The notes below the pieces were generated by a model. That model did not search any database, had not been told where the DNA came from, and worked only from the letters and a program-made list of their open reading frames with translations. The position numbers and the translations under genes are program-made. Positions 55,101 to 64,000 of a DNA stretch of 64,000 nt are shown here, piece after piece. Origin of the DNA: Whitmania pigra (taxonomy: Eukaryota > Annelida > Clitellata > Hirudinida > Haemopidae); assembly GCA_021613335.1 (NCBI GenBank), contig JAJTWR010000278.1, positions 40,001-104,000 of the forward strand, in the 5' to 3' direction. Within the stretch, counting starts at the first letter, position 1; each line of letters opens with the position of its first letter.

Positions 55101-57615
55101 TTTATCTTATTGCAATATCGTTTAGAGATCCACTTATCAATCTCGTTTAAACTCACTAATCACAACTCAAAAGAAATCATATGAACCATCTTTCATTCTC
55201 TATCATCGTTTCATCCCCTATTCATTAGCCATAATATTCTTAATATCCACTGATTAAATACATTTCAAATAAGTCTATTTATTTGCAAATATTCCCAAAG
55301 CATGCTGCCTACTTTTTTTGATGGTTATTTCGATTTGATACGTGATTGCCATTCTTATAATCTACAAAAGGTCCACCAGTTTTGTTCTGATCCTGCCAGA
55401 TCAACCTTGAAATTGTTCTCCATAAAATGCTCGAACTTCCTCTAACCTAACAACCAATATTAAATCGACCATCTCATTATCAATATTCAAAAGATTTAAG
55501 TCGCACTTATTTCGTTCGAATAATAATAACATGAATTCGCATGAACCGCCAAAATTAATCTAAACTCATATTTCGTTCATAGTCGATTTAATTCTGTTCA
55601 TTTAAATAGGTTGGCTTCTTAGCGGGTACTATGGACCCTTCGGGCATCTTTTGGTTGTCATTCATTGTTGATTTTCTTTTTCCATGTTGATGTAAATTTT
55701 GATGATGCCAAAAATAATAAATAAAAAACAAAATAAATCATCATCATTATTTATTAGATGTCATTAAAGAATTATTTCTTAGTAATGATTATTTAGCAGT
55801 AGCAATTACTTGATTAACATATATTACGTTATTATTATTCATAAAAATATTTTTCAACGCAATCATCATCGCAGCATCATCATCATTATCATCGTAATCT
55901 TCAGCCCTTGGAATCACAACGGACATCAACTACTCCGAACTCCGACAATTCGCCAGTCCAGATCTTTCTCAAGGACTTTACCTCTTAGACAGTTACTCTC
56001 AGCTGAGTTACTACCAGAACTTGGTCTACAATCTCATAACGGCCCAGTGTGGCCGAGCACCGAGATATAACAGTGGCGGTAAGTCATCTGATGGTGATGT
56101 TGACGATGATGATTTTAGATGATCGCCATTGCTGGTTGATGAGAGTAGTTATAATAATCAATTACTAAATTATTTGTTCTTACATTAGATAACCCTTTGC
56201 CACCAACCGTCGTCTCGGAATCCACCAGCTCATCGACCACAACAACAACCACAACAACAACTACAACGACTTCAGCGCCTTTTGTTGACAGTAAGTTGGT
56301 CTTATCGGGCGTTTGAATTTAAGAACATTTATTTTAGTTTTTAACTATTAATGAACATTTGTTTAATTGCTTGTTATAATTGACTCTAGGTCAACCAGTT
56401 GCCTTTGGAGCTTATCTGTCCTCAAGTGTACAAGGTCCTATGGATTTGGTTCGCTACGATCAACTTTTGGCGGGAACTCAGTTTGGCTACAGAACCGATG
56501 CTTTTGGATTTTACAGTAAAGGTGGATTGTATTACTTTGACCTTGGAGCAGGAATTGACCCCGGTAGAAGGGTCAGCTTGAGTCTCGTGATTGGCAACAG
56601 GGAGGTTAAAATTTTTGACTGGCAATCCACCAGTTTCAATGGAAGAATCACGGCTTCAACGGTCATTGTTCTTTATCTCGATCCTGGACAATTTGTAGGA
56701 ATCAGGTTGAACTCCGACTCCTATCTCACTTCTGATTACAACTATCGGTATTCCAGTTTTTCAGGATTCGATATTGCAGGCGCTTTGTCTTCGTACTCCA
56801 ACAATTACGCTATGGTCGCCGAGCCAAATCTTCCCGCCTACCCATACTTTCTGACAAATGCGACTCTTCCTTTAGTTTCAAAAGTCTCATCTTTAGCAGG
56901 CAACATCGTCAATGGTTACTCGTACGTTTGTCCAAGAACTGGCAATTACCTTTTCACCATGTCGATAGGCGTCGTTGGAGACCAACAAACTCGCCTCGGC
57001 TTGATTGGTTTGAATCCGTCATTAGAAATATCGAGTCTCTCCAGCAATCGCGGCGGAGTTACGACACTTTCTCGCTCAGCACTCTTATTCTGTTCTCAGG
57101 GTTATTCAGTCAATTTTAAGCTGATATCTGGCGCCGTAGCTGATAGAAACTTGACCAGCTTCTCTGCGATTCCTTTCCAGAACTCGGGACAAGGACAAAA
57201 TCACGCCTGGGCCGTGTACAAATCTTACAATTCTGATACTCTCAATGGTTATCCATTGGATCCGTTTTACTTCAATGTGGTCGGAGTCAATCCCCTCAGT
57301 CTCTACGACACAAACAACAACATCGTTCGTGTCATCCAGTCTGGCTACTACTACGTTCAACTCACTGCTGGAGTTCAGATATCATCTCAGCTGAACATGA
57401 GGGTCATGGTGACCAGTAGTTCATCGTCTTCAAATTTGTTCTACCTCACCAGTCAGGCGAACAACAACGATGGCGAAGAATTCTTGTCCCACGGTTTGAT
57501 AACTAGACTCAATTCTGGAGACACGCTGAAAGTTGTGGCCGATGTGCCTTCATTCGTCTACAACACAGAACAGGGACATCAGACTTCTTTTATCGGCTTT
57601 TATCTTTATCCTTAG
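36971..57615 (+). CDS. giant secreted PAN(x18)-VWA-C1q(x3) protein
   Basis: Thirty-five exons join without a frame break into 2382 residues. Order: signal peptide (hydrophobic core VLLLLLVAIYSLAAG; Met1 or Met13 as start), 18 PAN/Apple-like six-cysteine repeats (residues about 45-1724) with Thr/Ser linkers, a VWA domain (1734-1940), a Thr-rich stalk (1941-1974) and three C1q-like domains (1975-2382). Exons: 36971-37103, 37596-37850, 38117-38377, 38740-38766, 39118-39366, 39756-39794, 39900-40151, 40309-40323, 40519-40533, 40846-41142, 41423-41689, 41915-41929, 42001-42226, 42488-42522, 42888-43142, 43392-43649, 44045-44095, 44492-44740, 45141-45185, 45471-45746, 47553-47763, 47930-47991, 48265-48612, 48726-48962, 49195-49464, 49642-49890, 50276-50326, 50606-50827, 53012-53314, 53749-53775, 54110-54307, 54446-54694, 55905-56078, 56189-56290, 56390-57615. 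There is no transmembrane or GPI signal, so it is probably secreted. Function is inferred only: adhesion, glycan binding or matrix/mucus assembly. The microexons are the least certain, and the locus could be transcribed as more than one gene. Confidence 0.85.
37596..39366 (+). other. PAN-like repeats 1-3 with one linker exon
   Basis: Exons 2, 3 and 5 each encode one repeat of 83-87 codons. The shared pattern is Cys-x-Trp-like start, C-x3-C, then about five residues, C, a D/N-F/V core, a CW or CF cysteine, and a final cysteine after a QY/SY-L-R-like strand. Exon 4 (27 nt) is a Thr/Ser linker (STTTSDPTR). The intron around 38642-38725 holds a 39-bp AT-rich tandem duplication. Confidence 0.8.
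39756..41689 (+). other. PAN-like repeats 4-6 of the YNGL/YYGL subtype
   Basis: Exons 7, 10 and 11, together with exon 5, form a subtype with YYGL/YNGL after the first cysteine and a NFD-PxCWV core (INFDPSTDPPCWV, INFDLSSSPQCQV). Linkers are exon 6 (39 nt, SSATTTATTT) and two 15-nt microexons (40309-40323, 40519-40533), both phase 1-1. Exon 10 ends in a long Thr/Ser tail. Confidence 0.78.
41915..43649 (+). other. PAN-like repeats 7-9 of the AIDYD/CWFH subtype
   Basis: Exons 13/14, 15 and 16 share CLAID(F/Y)D or CIAIDYE, then CWFH(Y/S)N-AAD or PAD, and a final QY/QF strand. Repeat 7 is split. Exon 13 is spliced at CAGTACAA (donor GTATTA, phase 2) to exon 14 (42488-42522), restoring NQYKLQRNTQC. 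Read through without splicing, the exon stops two codons later. Exon 12 is a 15-nt linker (SSTTT). Confidence 0.75.
44045..48612 (+). other. PAN-like repeats 10-13 of the TQSGCWQH subtype
   Basis: Exons 18, 20, 21/22 and 23. Repeats 10 and 11 are very similar (CVGVDYDTQSGCWQHN and CVGVDFDPQSGCWQHN, both followed by NRKL and SPG-TQYV), indicating recent tandem duplication. Repeat 12 is split by a phase-2 intron after LAYRR (exon 21 to 22). Exons 17 (51 nt) and 19 (45 nt) are Thr-rich linkers. Exon 23 has a Thr/Ser tail of about 35 residues. Confidence 0.8.
45902..47296. repeat. 18-bp minisatellite, about 77 copies
   Basis: About 1.4 kb of the unit ATTAACATTTGTTAAAAC, with scattered one-base indels, lies in the intron between exons 20 and 21 of the large gene. 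Each unit contains the near-palindrome TTAACATTTGTTAA (arms TTAACA/TGTTAA). Because 18 is divisible by three, the minus strand is open for over 100 codons, which is an artefact. Confidence 0.97.
50398..50427. repeat. short (ATT)n microsatellite
   Basis: About nine ATT units in the intron after exon 27 of the large gene. Confidence 0.85.
51170..51262 (+). mobile_element. tRNA-like SINE head interrupted by hAT element
   Basis: GGTAGACAAATGATTAAGACG resembles an A-box region, and GGAGTTCTAATCCC a B box. The sequence resumes after the hAT element at 52462 (TGATGATTTTATTCCATC). The hAT therefore appears to be nested inside a SINE or SINE-derived repeat. Confidence 0.45.
51263..52453 (-). mobile_element. 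internally deleted hAT transposon with intact ends
   Basis: A 1191-bp element with CAGTGTTGT ends in inverted orientation (left CAGTGTTGTAAAAATTAC, right ACTGCACAACACTG). It is flanked by a perfect 8-bp duplication CTAAAACC at 51255-51262 and 52454-52461, diagnostic of hAT insertion. The minus strand keeps two transposase pieces. One is an N-terminal BED-finger-like piece near 51820-52040 (SPWPYLNKMF, LKHVERMHP). The other is the C-terminal hATC dimerisation region at about 51448-51724 (LNTPLPASAAVERLFSSAG), which has a TGA soon after. The catalytic middle is deleted. It lies in an intron of the large gene. Confidence 0.92.
54110..56078 (+). other. VWA domain of the PAN gene (exons 31-33)
   Basis: About 207 residues over three exons, all phase 1. 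The first strand IVFLVDVSGSI carries the MIDAS DxSxS motif (D about 1745). TNTPAGFD supplies the conserved Thr region and VIILITDA the later Asp, so metal binding looks intact. The last exon has the typical ALGI, then ELRQFAS and YLLDSYSQL pattern before a closing cysteine. In known families, VWA domains bind collagen or other matrix and mediate self-assembly. Confidence 0.88.
54698..54803. repeat. 47-bp direct duplication after VWA exon donor
   Basis: Two copies of a 47-bp segment starting GGCGTGGTTTGCAATTTAAT lie 59 bp apart (54698 and 54757), beginning only 3 nt past the donor of exon 32. Confidence 0.85.
56390..57615 (+). other. three tandem C1q-like domains in the last exon
   Basis: A single 1226-nt exon encodes 408 residues in three blocks of about 135. 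Block 1 opens VAFGAYLSS and ends SSFSGFDI. Block 2 (from NYAMVAEPN) has GYSYVCPRTGNYLF and ends SFSAIPF. Block 3 (from HAWAVYKSY) has VIQSGYYYVQL and ends SFIGFYLYP. The alternating aromatic-glycine pattern and the closing SF-GF-LYP strand are hallmarks of the C1q/TNF jelly roll. Block 2 is the most diverged. Confidence 0.8.
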
Positions 57616-57710
57616 CTTGATAAGATTTTGTTTTATTTCATATGTTACAGTCCTCATCGCAAGATTTATACAAAGTATCTGTATCAAGCTTAGATATAAA
57701 ATATTTTTTC

Positions 57711-57716
57711 AATAAA
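57711..57716 (+). terminator. polyadenylation signal of the PAN gene
   Basis: AATAAA begins 96 nt after the TAG stop in AT-rich sequence, consistent with the 3' end of the large transcript. Confidence 0.6.
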
Positions 57717-57724
57717 ATAATATT

Positions 57725-59310
57725 AATAATGTATTTTAATAAAGGATTTTTTAGAATTTTCTAAAATTTTTGAATGCTTAACACATTTTAGAAACAAGCG
57801 AAATGCAGCCATATTTAATTGAATAAATGTTTACGAATTCTTAGAGGTTCTTCACACTTTGTGTTTTTTTTCACAGTGTTGAAATGTCTCAATAATTTAT
57901 CTTGCACTAACTCATTCTTGTTTAAAAGATGATCAGATAAGCAATTTTTTTTAGAAAGTACTTATTTTGCTCTCATCAATTTTTAACATGGAATTAACAG
58001 ATTTTAACTTAGTTTTATGTTTTATGTCCTTTTCGAACGGGTTTCTGACCAATTGATAACCCGCTTTCAGCAATAGCATCCTACAGATCCGAATAAATAT
58101 TAACAATTCTCGTATTATTGTGTTATTTAACCCTCAAAATTGATGCACCAGGAGAACCTTTATTTTCATCAAAGTTGAACGTAATAAAAGAATTTATCAA
58201 CTTTTAAAGTCGCAGTCAAAAAACCCCTGCAGCTGCATACGAAGATTATAATGGTTTCATAATAATATTTATGTATTTAAGCAGCAACAGTAATAATAAT
58301 ATCGGATCACGACTGATATTTCTTTTGGAAACTGAATTTAAAACTGTTTCAAACCTGTCGATTAAATTTCTAAGAGATTGAAGACTGAGTACATTTTGGA
58401 ACTCGTTTATTAAAAGATAAAATAATCGACTCCTGCGTTGGCCAGAAGTCCTGAAGGACCTCTGTTCACCCTTCCTAAACGATAAGGTGCAGTTAGGAGT
58501 TTGGAAGGTGAGGCAAGGATGAATAATTGAATGGTAACACGGATGAATGATTTTGATTGTTAGCAGGAACCTCAACTTAAAAATTCAATTAACATGTAAC
58601 AACAAATTCCTTAAATAAGCTCGAGGAGCGCCCCATAATTCGAAAGCATTTTTCGACGTTCTTTAATTCTCAAAATTTTGAATAATTCATTTAAAATTAA
58701 ATTAATGTTCACTTCAACACTTGTCACTGCTTCATCCTGAATTTCTTTCGTGATTTCTTATCAACAAGTTCCCGCGAAAAATCCGACCAAAATATGAATT
58801 TTACTAACATGAAATTTATTTATTTAGGCCTTAGCGAGATAGTGTTTTCCAATAAAAGCTGAATTGGAAGGTGTGAAATCTGAAATGAAAGCTATGTCGG
58901 CTTTAGGTGTAGTGGTAACAGAGCATGGCGAAATTTCGGGAATAAAATATAGATGGACGAGCCGAAATACAGGCCTTATTGGTAAGAGGTCTGAATTTCA
59001 ATACATCCTATATATTGCCTCTAATGTTACGAGAAATTTATTTTAATTCATGACTCATCTTTTCTAAATAGAGGAACATGAAAACTTTCTATTGCTTTGT
59101 TTAGCTTATCTGAGAATTAAAAAAACTTTGAAGTGCTATTTTGTATTTTGTTATCACTGGGATTTCACATCAAGGTGATAATAAAGAAGTCATTCCTTCA
59201 AACGAACAGTAATTTCAAATAATACGAAAAGTGGACAGCACAGGAAACAATAATAATATATAATATATAATCATAATATTCGAACTCATCCCACATTCAT
59301 TAAAAAAAGC
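57725..59310. other. intergenic, possible old LINE remnant
   Basis: No gene seen. A minus-strand frame at 58246-58575 contains RLFYLLINEFQNVLSLQSLR followed by NLIDRFETVLN, faintly like the C-terminal end of LINE reverse transcriptases (RVIN-WNSLP type). Similarity is weak. Confidence 0.3.
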
Positions 59311-59312
59311 TG

Positions 59313-62300
59313 TTACAAGTCTGCAATTTCAGTGGGCATCATGGGAACTGACAACTCCCTGTTTTCATACGACCAGAAGGAACTTGTGTCGATGAGCAGT
59401 CCGATTATGGTTTCGGCTTGGCCGCTGCACGAATGAAAGAAATTATTTCACAGCTCATCGTTTATATAGTCCCACTTAGGATAACACGTAGGGTATTAAA
59501 TATACCAACAAATATTGGTATTAAGCAGTACTAAGTTATTTTAGAATTATTTGGCAGCAAAAAAAAGAAATGAATTTGAAATCATCTACAAAATTCCTAA
59601 GGAATGAATATTAATTAGATAAAAAATAACAAAAACCATTTGATGAGATCTTGGCAGGTTATCTTCAGAGGATCAAGAGGTTTGATCATGTCAAAGATTT
59701 CATCTTTCACATCTTCAAAGGACACTGTCTCCTGGTTATTCTTCCTGAGTTGCTCTAATATGGACTAGAAACATGAATGCCACGTTTATATGATTTAAAC
59801 AAACAAACGAATTTTAAGCTATTTATTAGTTTTCTGGATCATTTTGATGATTCATCTTGATTACGACATGTCTTTATGACTGTAACTATCACATTTATTA
59901 TTAAGAATAAGACAACATTATAATAACATATCAGTGTTAATTATATCAACTGATAAAATTTGTGCAATTATCCAAAACACCTTAAAAAAGAAGTGAAGAT
60001 CGAAGACATTAAGGTATCCTTTATGCTGGATGTCGAGGATTTTGAAAAGGTACTGAATGGATTGCGGCTGATTCTTGTGCGTCAGAGCCAAAACAAAGTC
60101 GAGGAATGTTTTGTAGTCCATCTCGCCCTCGTACGTTAGGCATTCTTGGAAGACTCGATCCAAGAAGGCAGAAGTTAGTTTTCCAGAACCATATCTGATT
60201 ATAAAAAAAATAAACATTTCATATGTAAGAAACAAGTAAATTTGTAAACAAAATTAAAAACTGCCTTTTAGAAACTATGAAATTTACCAATAATTATATT
60301 GCAATTATATTTATTAATTTACAGTAATCTACCTATTAAAATCAGTACTATTGGCTTAAGTACAAAAATTTACAAATTACTTGGCAAGTTCTTCTTTGCT
60401 GAGCATGCCATTTCGATCGGTGTCCAAATGGAGGTATTGCCCGTAGACCTTGATGGACGATACGGCTGAGAACCAGTTTGCTTCCTGGGATTCTTTACTC
60501 ATGTCTTCATCCCTCAACTGATGATAGTAAAAATATTCTTAAACAATAAAGTAGGTAGCGGCATTACATCAATTGTGAAATATTTAATAATGTCCTATGA
60601 GAACCTCAAGAAGATGGTCAAGAAATCCACAAGTGAGGATGTCTTGGATTTTGATCTTTCCCGTGTGGAGAGGGTCGAGAAAGAAGGAGAACTTACGTAC
60701 TGCCGTGCACACGTAGAACGGATAGAATGACTTGTCCATCTTGTCGAGCTAGTTCATTTGAAATGATTAATTAATATTATAATAGGTTGCAAATAATTAT
60801 GAAAAAAAACAAAAACAATTTCATTTAAATTAACCTCTGGAAGAGTGGGAATGAGTTCAAGAATGTAATTTTCCAGATCCTATTGAAAGAAAACTCGCTG
60901 TTAAAAGCCCAAACCTTACAATATGCTTCAAGAAATGGTAAATGGTTAGAAAATTAGAAATTAAAGATTCATATCATAGGTTTGCATCAAATTGGCATTA
61001 GGTTATGAATTTAACATTGCATCAAATTGGCATTAGGTTATGAATTTAACATTGCATCAAATTGGCATTAGGTTATGAATTTAACATTGCATCAAATTGG
61101 CATTAGGTTATGAATTTATCATTCAATCTGCAAACATTTTCTCTGAGGTATCCGAGACCGGCCGCATCATACAGCGAAAGTCCAATCCTTGTCTGATGCA
61201 GCCAAATCTTCCTGACGATGTAGTTGAAGAAATGGACGGCAGATATTCTGCCGTATTTGTCAGAACCAAGCAGTTTGGCAAACAGTGAAGGCTTGAAGAA
61301 CTGTCTAGAAAAGAAGTTGGCATTTATGAACTTACAGTAATATTTACTTGCCAGTAATTTATTTATACTTAATGGTTAGTTGAACAGGCAGACAGCCAAA
61401 ATGGTTCGGAAATGAATATATACTAAATTTGGATAATAGATCATAAAACATTTAAAGTTGTTTATTTGGTCTAATTTTCAAGACATGCATACTGTATGAG
61501 GTGAGAAATGTGATTCATACATAAAATGGTGTGGCAGGTCACATGTGACATGATATGAATAGCATTGCGAACATCAAAACTAAAATTTAAAGACATAAAG
61601 GCAGTACCCTAGCAAATGTTTTGAAAGTCATATTTTAAACTAACACATTAAAATAATCAAAAGTATATCTGAGGCAGACAAATTTTAGAAATTGCAGACC
61701 ATTAGTATTGAAATTTTCACTCAATCTGATATAATAGACATTATAATGAATAAATAATTTTTCTTGTAAATAAATCAAAACTATCTTCTGAAATCTGCTT
61801 TTAATAACTAAAACTATCTATTGCAAGTCTTACCAGAAATTGCTTGAAATTAAGAAATAAAAATTAAAAACAAATTCAGTCAGAATATATAATTTAGAAT
61901 ATTAAGGTTAGAATACCTAATAAATCTAATACTTTATTTAGAAAATTCGACCTGCACTTTGGAGAGACATCTGTTGATGCCTTCTTGAAATCCAAATAGT
62001 TGATCATTTGTTCTCCATTCTGCACTGGAGGACTGATGTTCTTTTCTAAGGTGTGCCAGAGAGACTGCAGAGTTTAAATATCAAGAATCCAAAAAAATGG
62101 ATTGTTTTGTCGAGATGGGTTAGCAGGCATGACCAATTAGTGAAACTCAAGTGCAAGCATAAGTACTGATGAACATGAACACATGTACATCACAAAATTA
62201 ATCTCTGCTCTATTGCCTAGACTACATAAAGTGATTTTTTATTTTGAAAAATTAAGACAAATAAAAAAGTTATTCACTAAAAAATGTGTTGTTATAAATA

Positions 62301-63835
62301 TTATTACAACCAAATAATAAGTCGTCTTAAGTAAAGTATGTCTTAGACAAAATGACAAAGTTATGTCTTTGCATTCAGAGGACAAAATGTAAATTTTATT
62401 TATCAATTTTATTAATCAAGTTTATTTTTTCATAAAAAAAATTTAAAAAACAATGTCATCAAACAATGTTCGAGTTACACTTAAGCAACAGTATTCCCTA
62501 CTAAGCTAAGGTTCTTGAGTTCATTTTAGACGTACGGATTTCATAATGACTCCTCCATGACTAAACATATTCTTTCCACTGCCCTAAAGAGCCCCTTACA
62601 TGCACATAAAATACGTAGAAGGTGCATTTTAAGGAAAATTCTAGTACATATAATGTGATTTATTCAAATTTTGATACTTTACTAAATTTACAACATCTTG
62701 TTAGATTTGGACTTCCTAGAATCAGTAAAATTTTTAAATTGCATCAAAACTGAATAAAAATTAATACAAATTTAGACCACCCAACATAGAAAGTGATCAA
62801 CAAAATTCAAAATATATGTTATATGAAAATGATATAAAAAAAATTTGCTCAATGGAAGAACAATGTTTCCAAGTAAAATTAAAAATGGAAATAAGATATT
62901 ACATTGAATAACTTTTATAACAATTAAATTTTTAAGTTACTATTTTTTTACTATGTCTTTCACTTTATATATAAATAATAATTATATTGGATATCAAACT
63001 TTAAATAAATGGATTATGTAGAACACATAATTTATCTAGTGTTTTGATGTTGTTTAAATATTCTGGGCACATACAATTTAATTGAATACAAAAATCTTGT
63101 CAAATTTCAAACAATTTCAACAAGGGAGGGATTTTAAATCTTGCTAAGTTTCATTTTACAAATTAAATTAAGTAAATACACCTCAATAAGCATGCTTTTC
63201 AATAAAATAGGAAAGTGTAAGTACTCTAGGTCTAGGAATGAGTCCAATTACCCCATAGGGTAAGTAATATATCATTGCAAATATGTCTTTTTCATGCCAG
63301 AATCTAGTGGTTACCTGAAGCTCTTCATTGTCAAGCAGTGCTTTGCTTTGCCTCTGCAGAAACAGAGCTCTGAAATATTCAAAATAATTTATCCATTGCA
63401 TTAATGTACAATGAAACTTGAAATATTTTTTAAATACTGAAATAACAACCTAATTTCTTCTCTAAGCTTTATCTTTAATGCTTGGTCATCCTCTGGAGGC
63501 TGAAATAGAGTAAATTAATTAGTTGTATAGGTCTAAATGGTACAAATTGTTAAGCCATTTATTTTGCCAACAAGTCAGGCTACCTTTGTATAAAATCTAG
63601 GAATTGTTTTGTAACTGTCACCCTTGTCCCCAATGCCCCACTCTTTGCATAACGATTTAAATTCGTTTTCAGATGCGACATCACCGGTTTCATTTTCTGA
63701 GAACAGAATAATAAAAACTCTATATTCGTAAGTAATGGTTCCAGTTTACAATAAAAGCGATAAAATAAGAAAAAAGTTACTTTCTTTACGCGGGCGATTC
63801 TTTAAAAGTTTAACCAGCGATTGCTCATCGTTCAT
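59313..63835 (-). CDS. PPP2R3C: protein phosphatase 2A regulatory subunit B'' gamma
   Basis: A calcium-binding B'' regulatory subunit (G5PR) that directs PP2A/PP5-type phosphatase activity. Twelve exons join in frame to 444 residues (human about 453, as recalled): 63835-63781, 63696-63584, 63499-63450, 63369-63315, 62064-61952, 61304-61136, 60879-60835, 60748-60605, 60517-60381, 60194-59981, 59764-59637, 59424-59313. Conserved landmarks are YKTIPRFY, FLQRQSKALLDNEELQ, GRISAVHFFNYIVRK, TRIGLSLYDAAGLGYLRE, DLENYILELIPTLPE, FYVCTAVRKFSFFLDPL and FWSYENREL. EF-hand 1 is visible at residues about 280-291 (DTDRNGMLSKEE). A degenerate EF-hand begins near residue 348 (DIQHKGYLNVFD). A large intron of about 1.25 kb separates exons 4 and 5. 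Confidence 0.95.
60984..61118. repeat. 35-bp tandem repeat in a PPP2R3C intron
   Basis: About 3.9 identical copies of a unit starting GCATCAAATTGGCATTAGGT. The array stops 17 bp before the exon 6 boundary at 61136, so it lies almost at the splice donor on the minus strand. Confidence 0.95.
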
Positions 63836-63839
63836 GTTT

Positions 63840-64000
63840 AGTGACTTAAAGGGAAGTCTTGATAAAATGAAAGCTTAAGATAAGCAAATCAACCGCCTCA
63901 AATTTTGTGTTGTTTATGTGGTAACTATGTTTGATGAAAACGAAACATTTTACAGCTTAAGTGTATATTAAAGCCTTAAAAATTATTAGAATTATTTGTT
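63840..64000. promoter_or_regulatory. presumed PPP2R3C 5' flank
   Basis: The sequence directly upstream of the PPP2R3C start codon on the minus strand. No specific promoter element can be named. Confidence 0.3.

Noticed and set aside
58864..59046. 60-codon plus-strand frame
   Set aside because: No domain, no splice signals with neighbours and ordinary background composition.

Overview
The window is nuclear DNA of an invertebrate animal. It is very AT-rich, its genes are split by short GT-AG introns, and it carries many trinucleotide microsatellites (ATT, ATC, GAC), minisatellites and transposon remnants. Four conserved animal genes can be rebuilt. The organism looks like a lophotrochozoan, and a leech or other annelid would fit the base composition and gene style, but nothing here proves it. 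All gene models below were built by hand from splice-site consensus, reading-frame continuity and recalled family similarity. No search was run.

Layout. 1-16 kb is gene-poor: microsatellites, SINE-like remnants (7.1 and 12.1 kb) and a broken CR1/L2-type LINE (about 9.95-11.57 kb). At 16.05-16.45 kb lies a small hAT-type MITE. At 16.69-17.15 kb (minus) is the first coding exon of a dopamine D2-like GPCR. 20.2-27.7 kb is a gene cluster: CLUAP1/IFT38 (+, 12 exons), the mitochondrial rRNA methyltransferase MRM2 (+, 2 exons) and a convergent SLC35D-type nucleotide-sugar transporter (-, 2 exons). 28-37 kb holds a decayed Tigger/pogo element, a long AAT microsatellite and otherwise featureless AT-rich DNA. 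59.3-63.8 kb is PPP2R3C (-, 12 exons).

The centrepiece is 36.97-57.62 kb (+). Thirty-five exons join without a frame break into one predicted secreted protein of 2382 residues. It has a signal peptide, 18 PAN/Apple-like six-cysteine repeats, Thr/Ser-rich linkers (three of them encoded by 15-nt microexons), one von Willebrand factor A domain with an intact metal site, a long Thr-rich stalk, and three tandem C1q-like domains in the last exon. Almost every exon is a phase 1-1 module, a textbook pattern of exon shuffling and tandem duplication. I do not know a described protein with this architecture. Extracellular adhesion, glycan recognition or matrix/mucus assembly is inferred from the domains only. 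One intron holds about 1.4 kb of an 18-bp palindromic minisatellite. Another holds a hAT deletion derivative with a perfect 8-bp target-site duplication, probably nested in a tRNA-type SINE.
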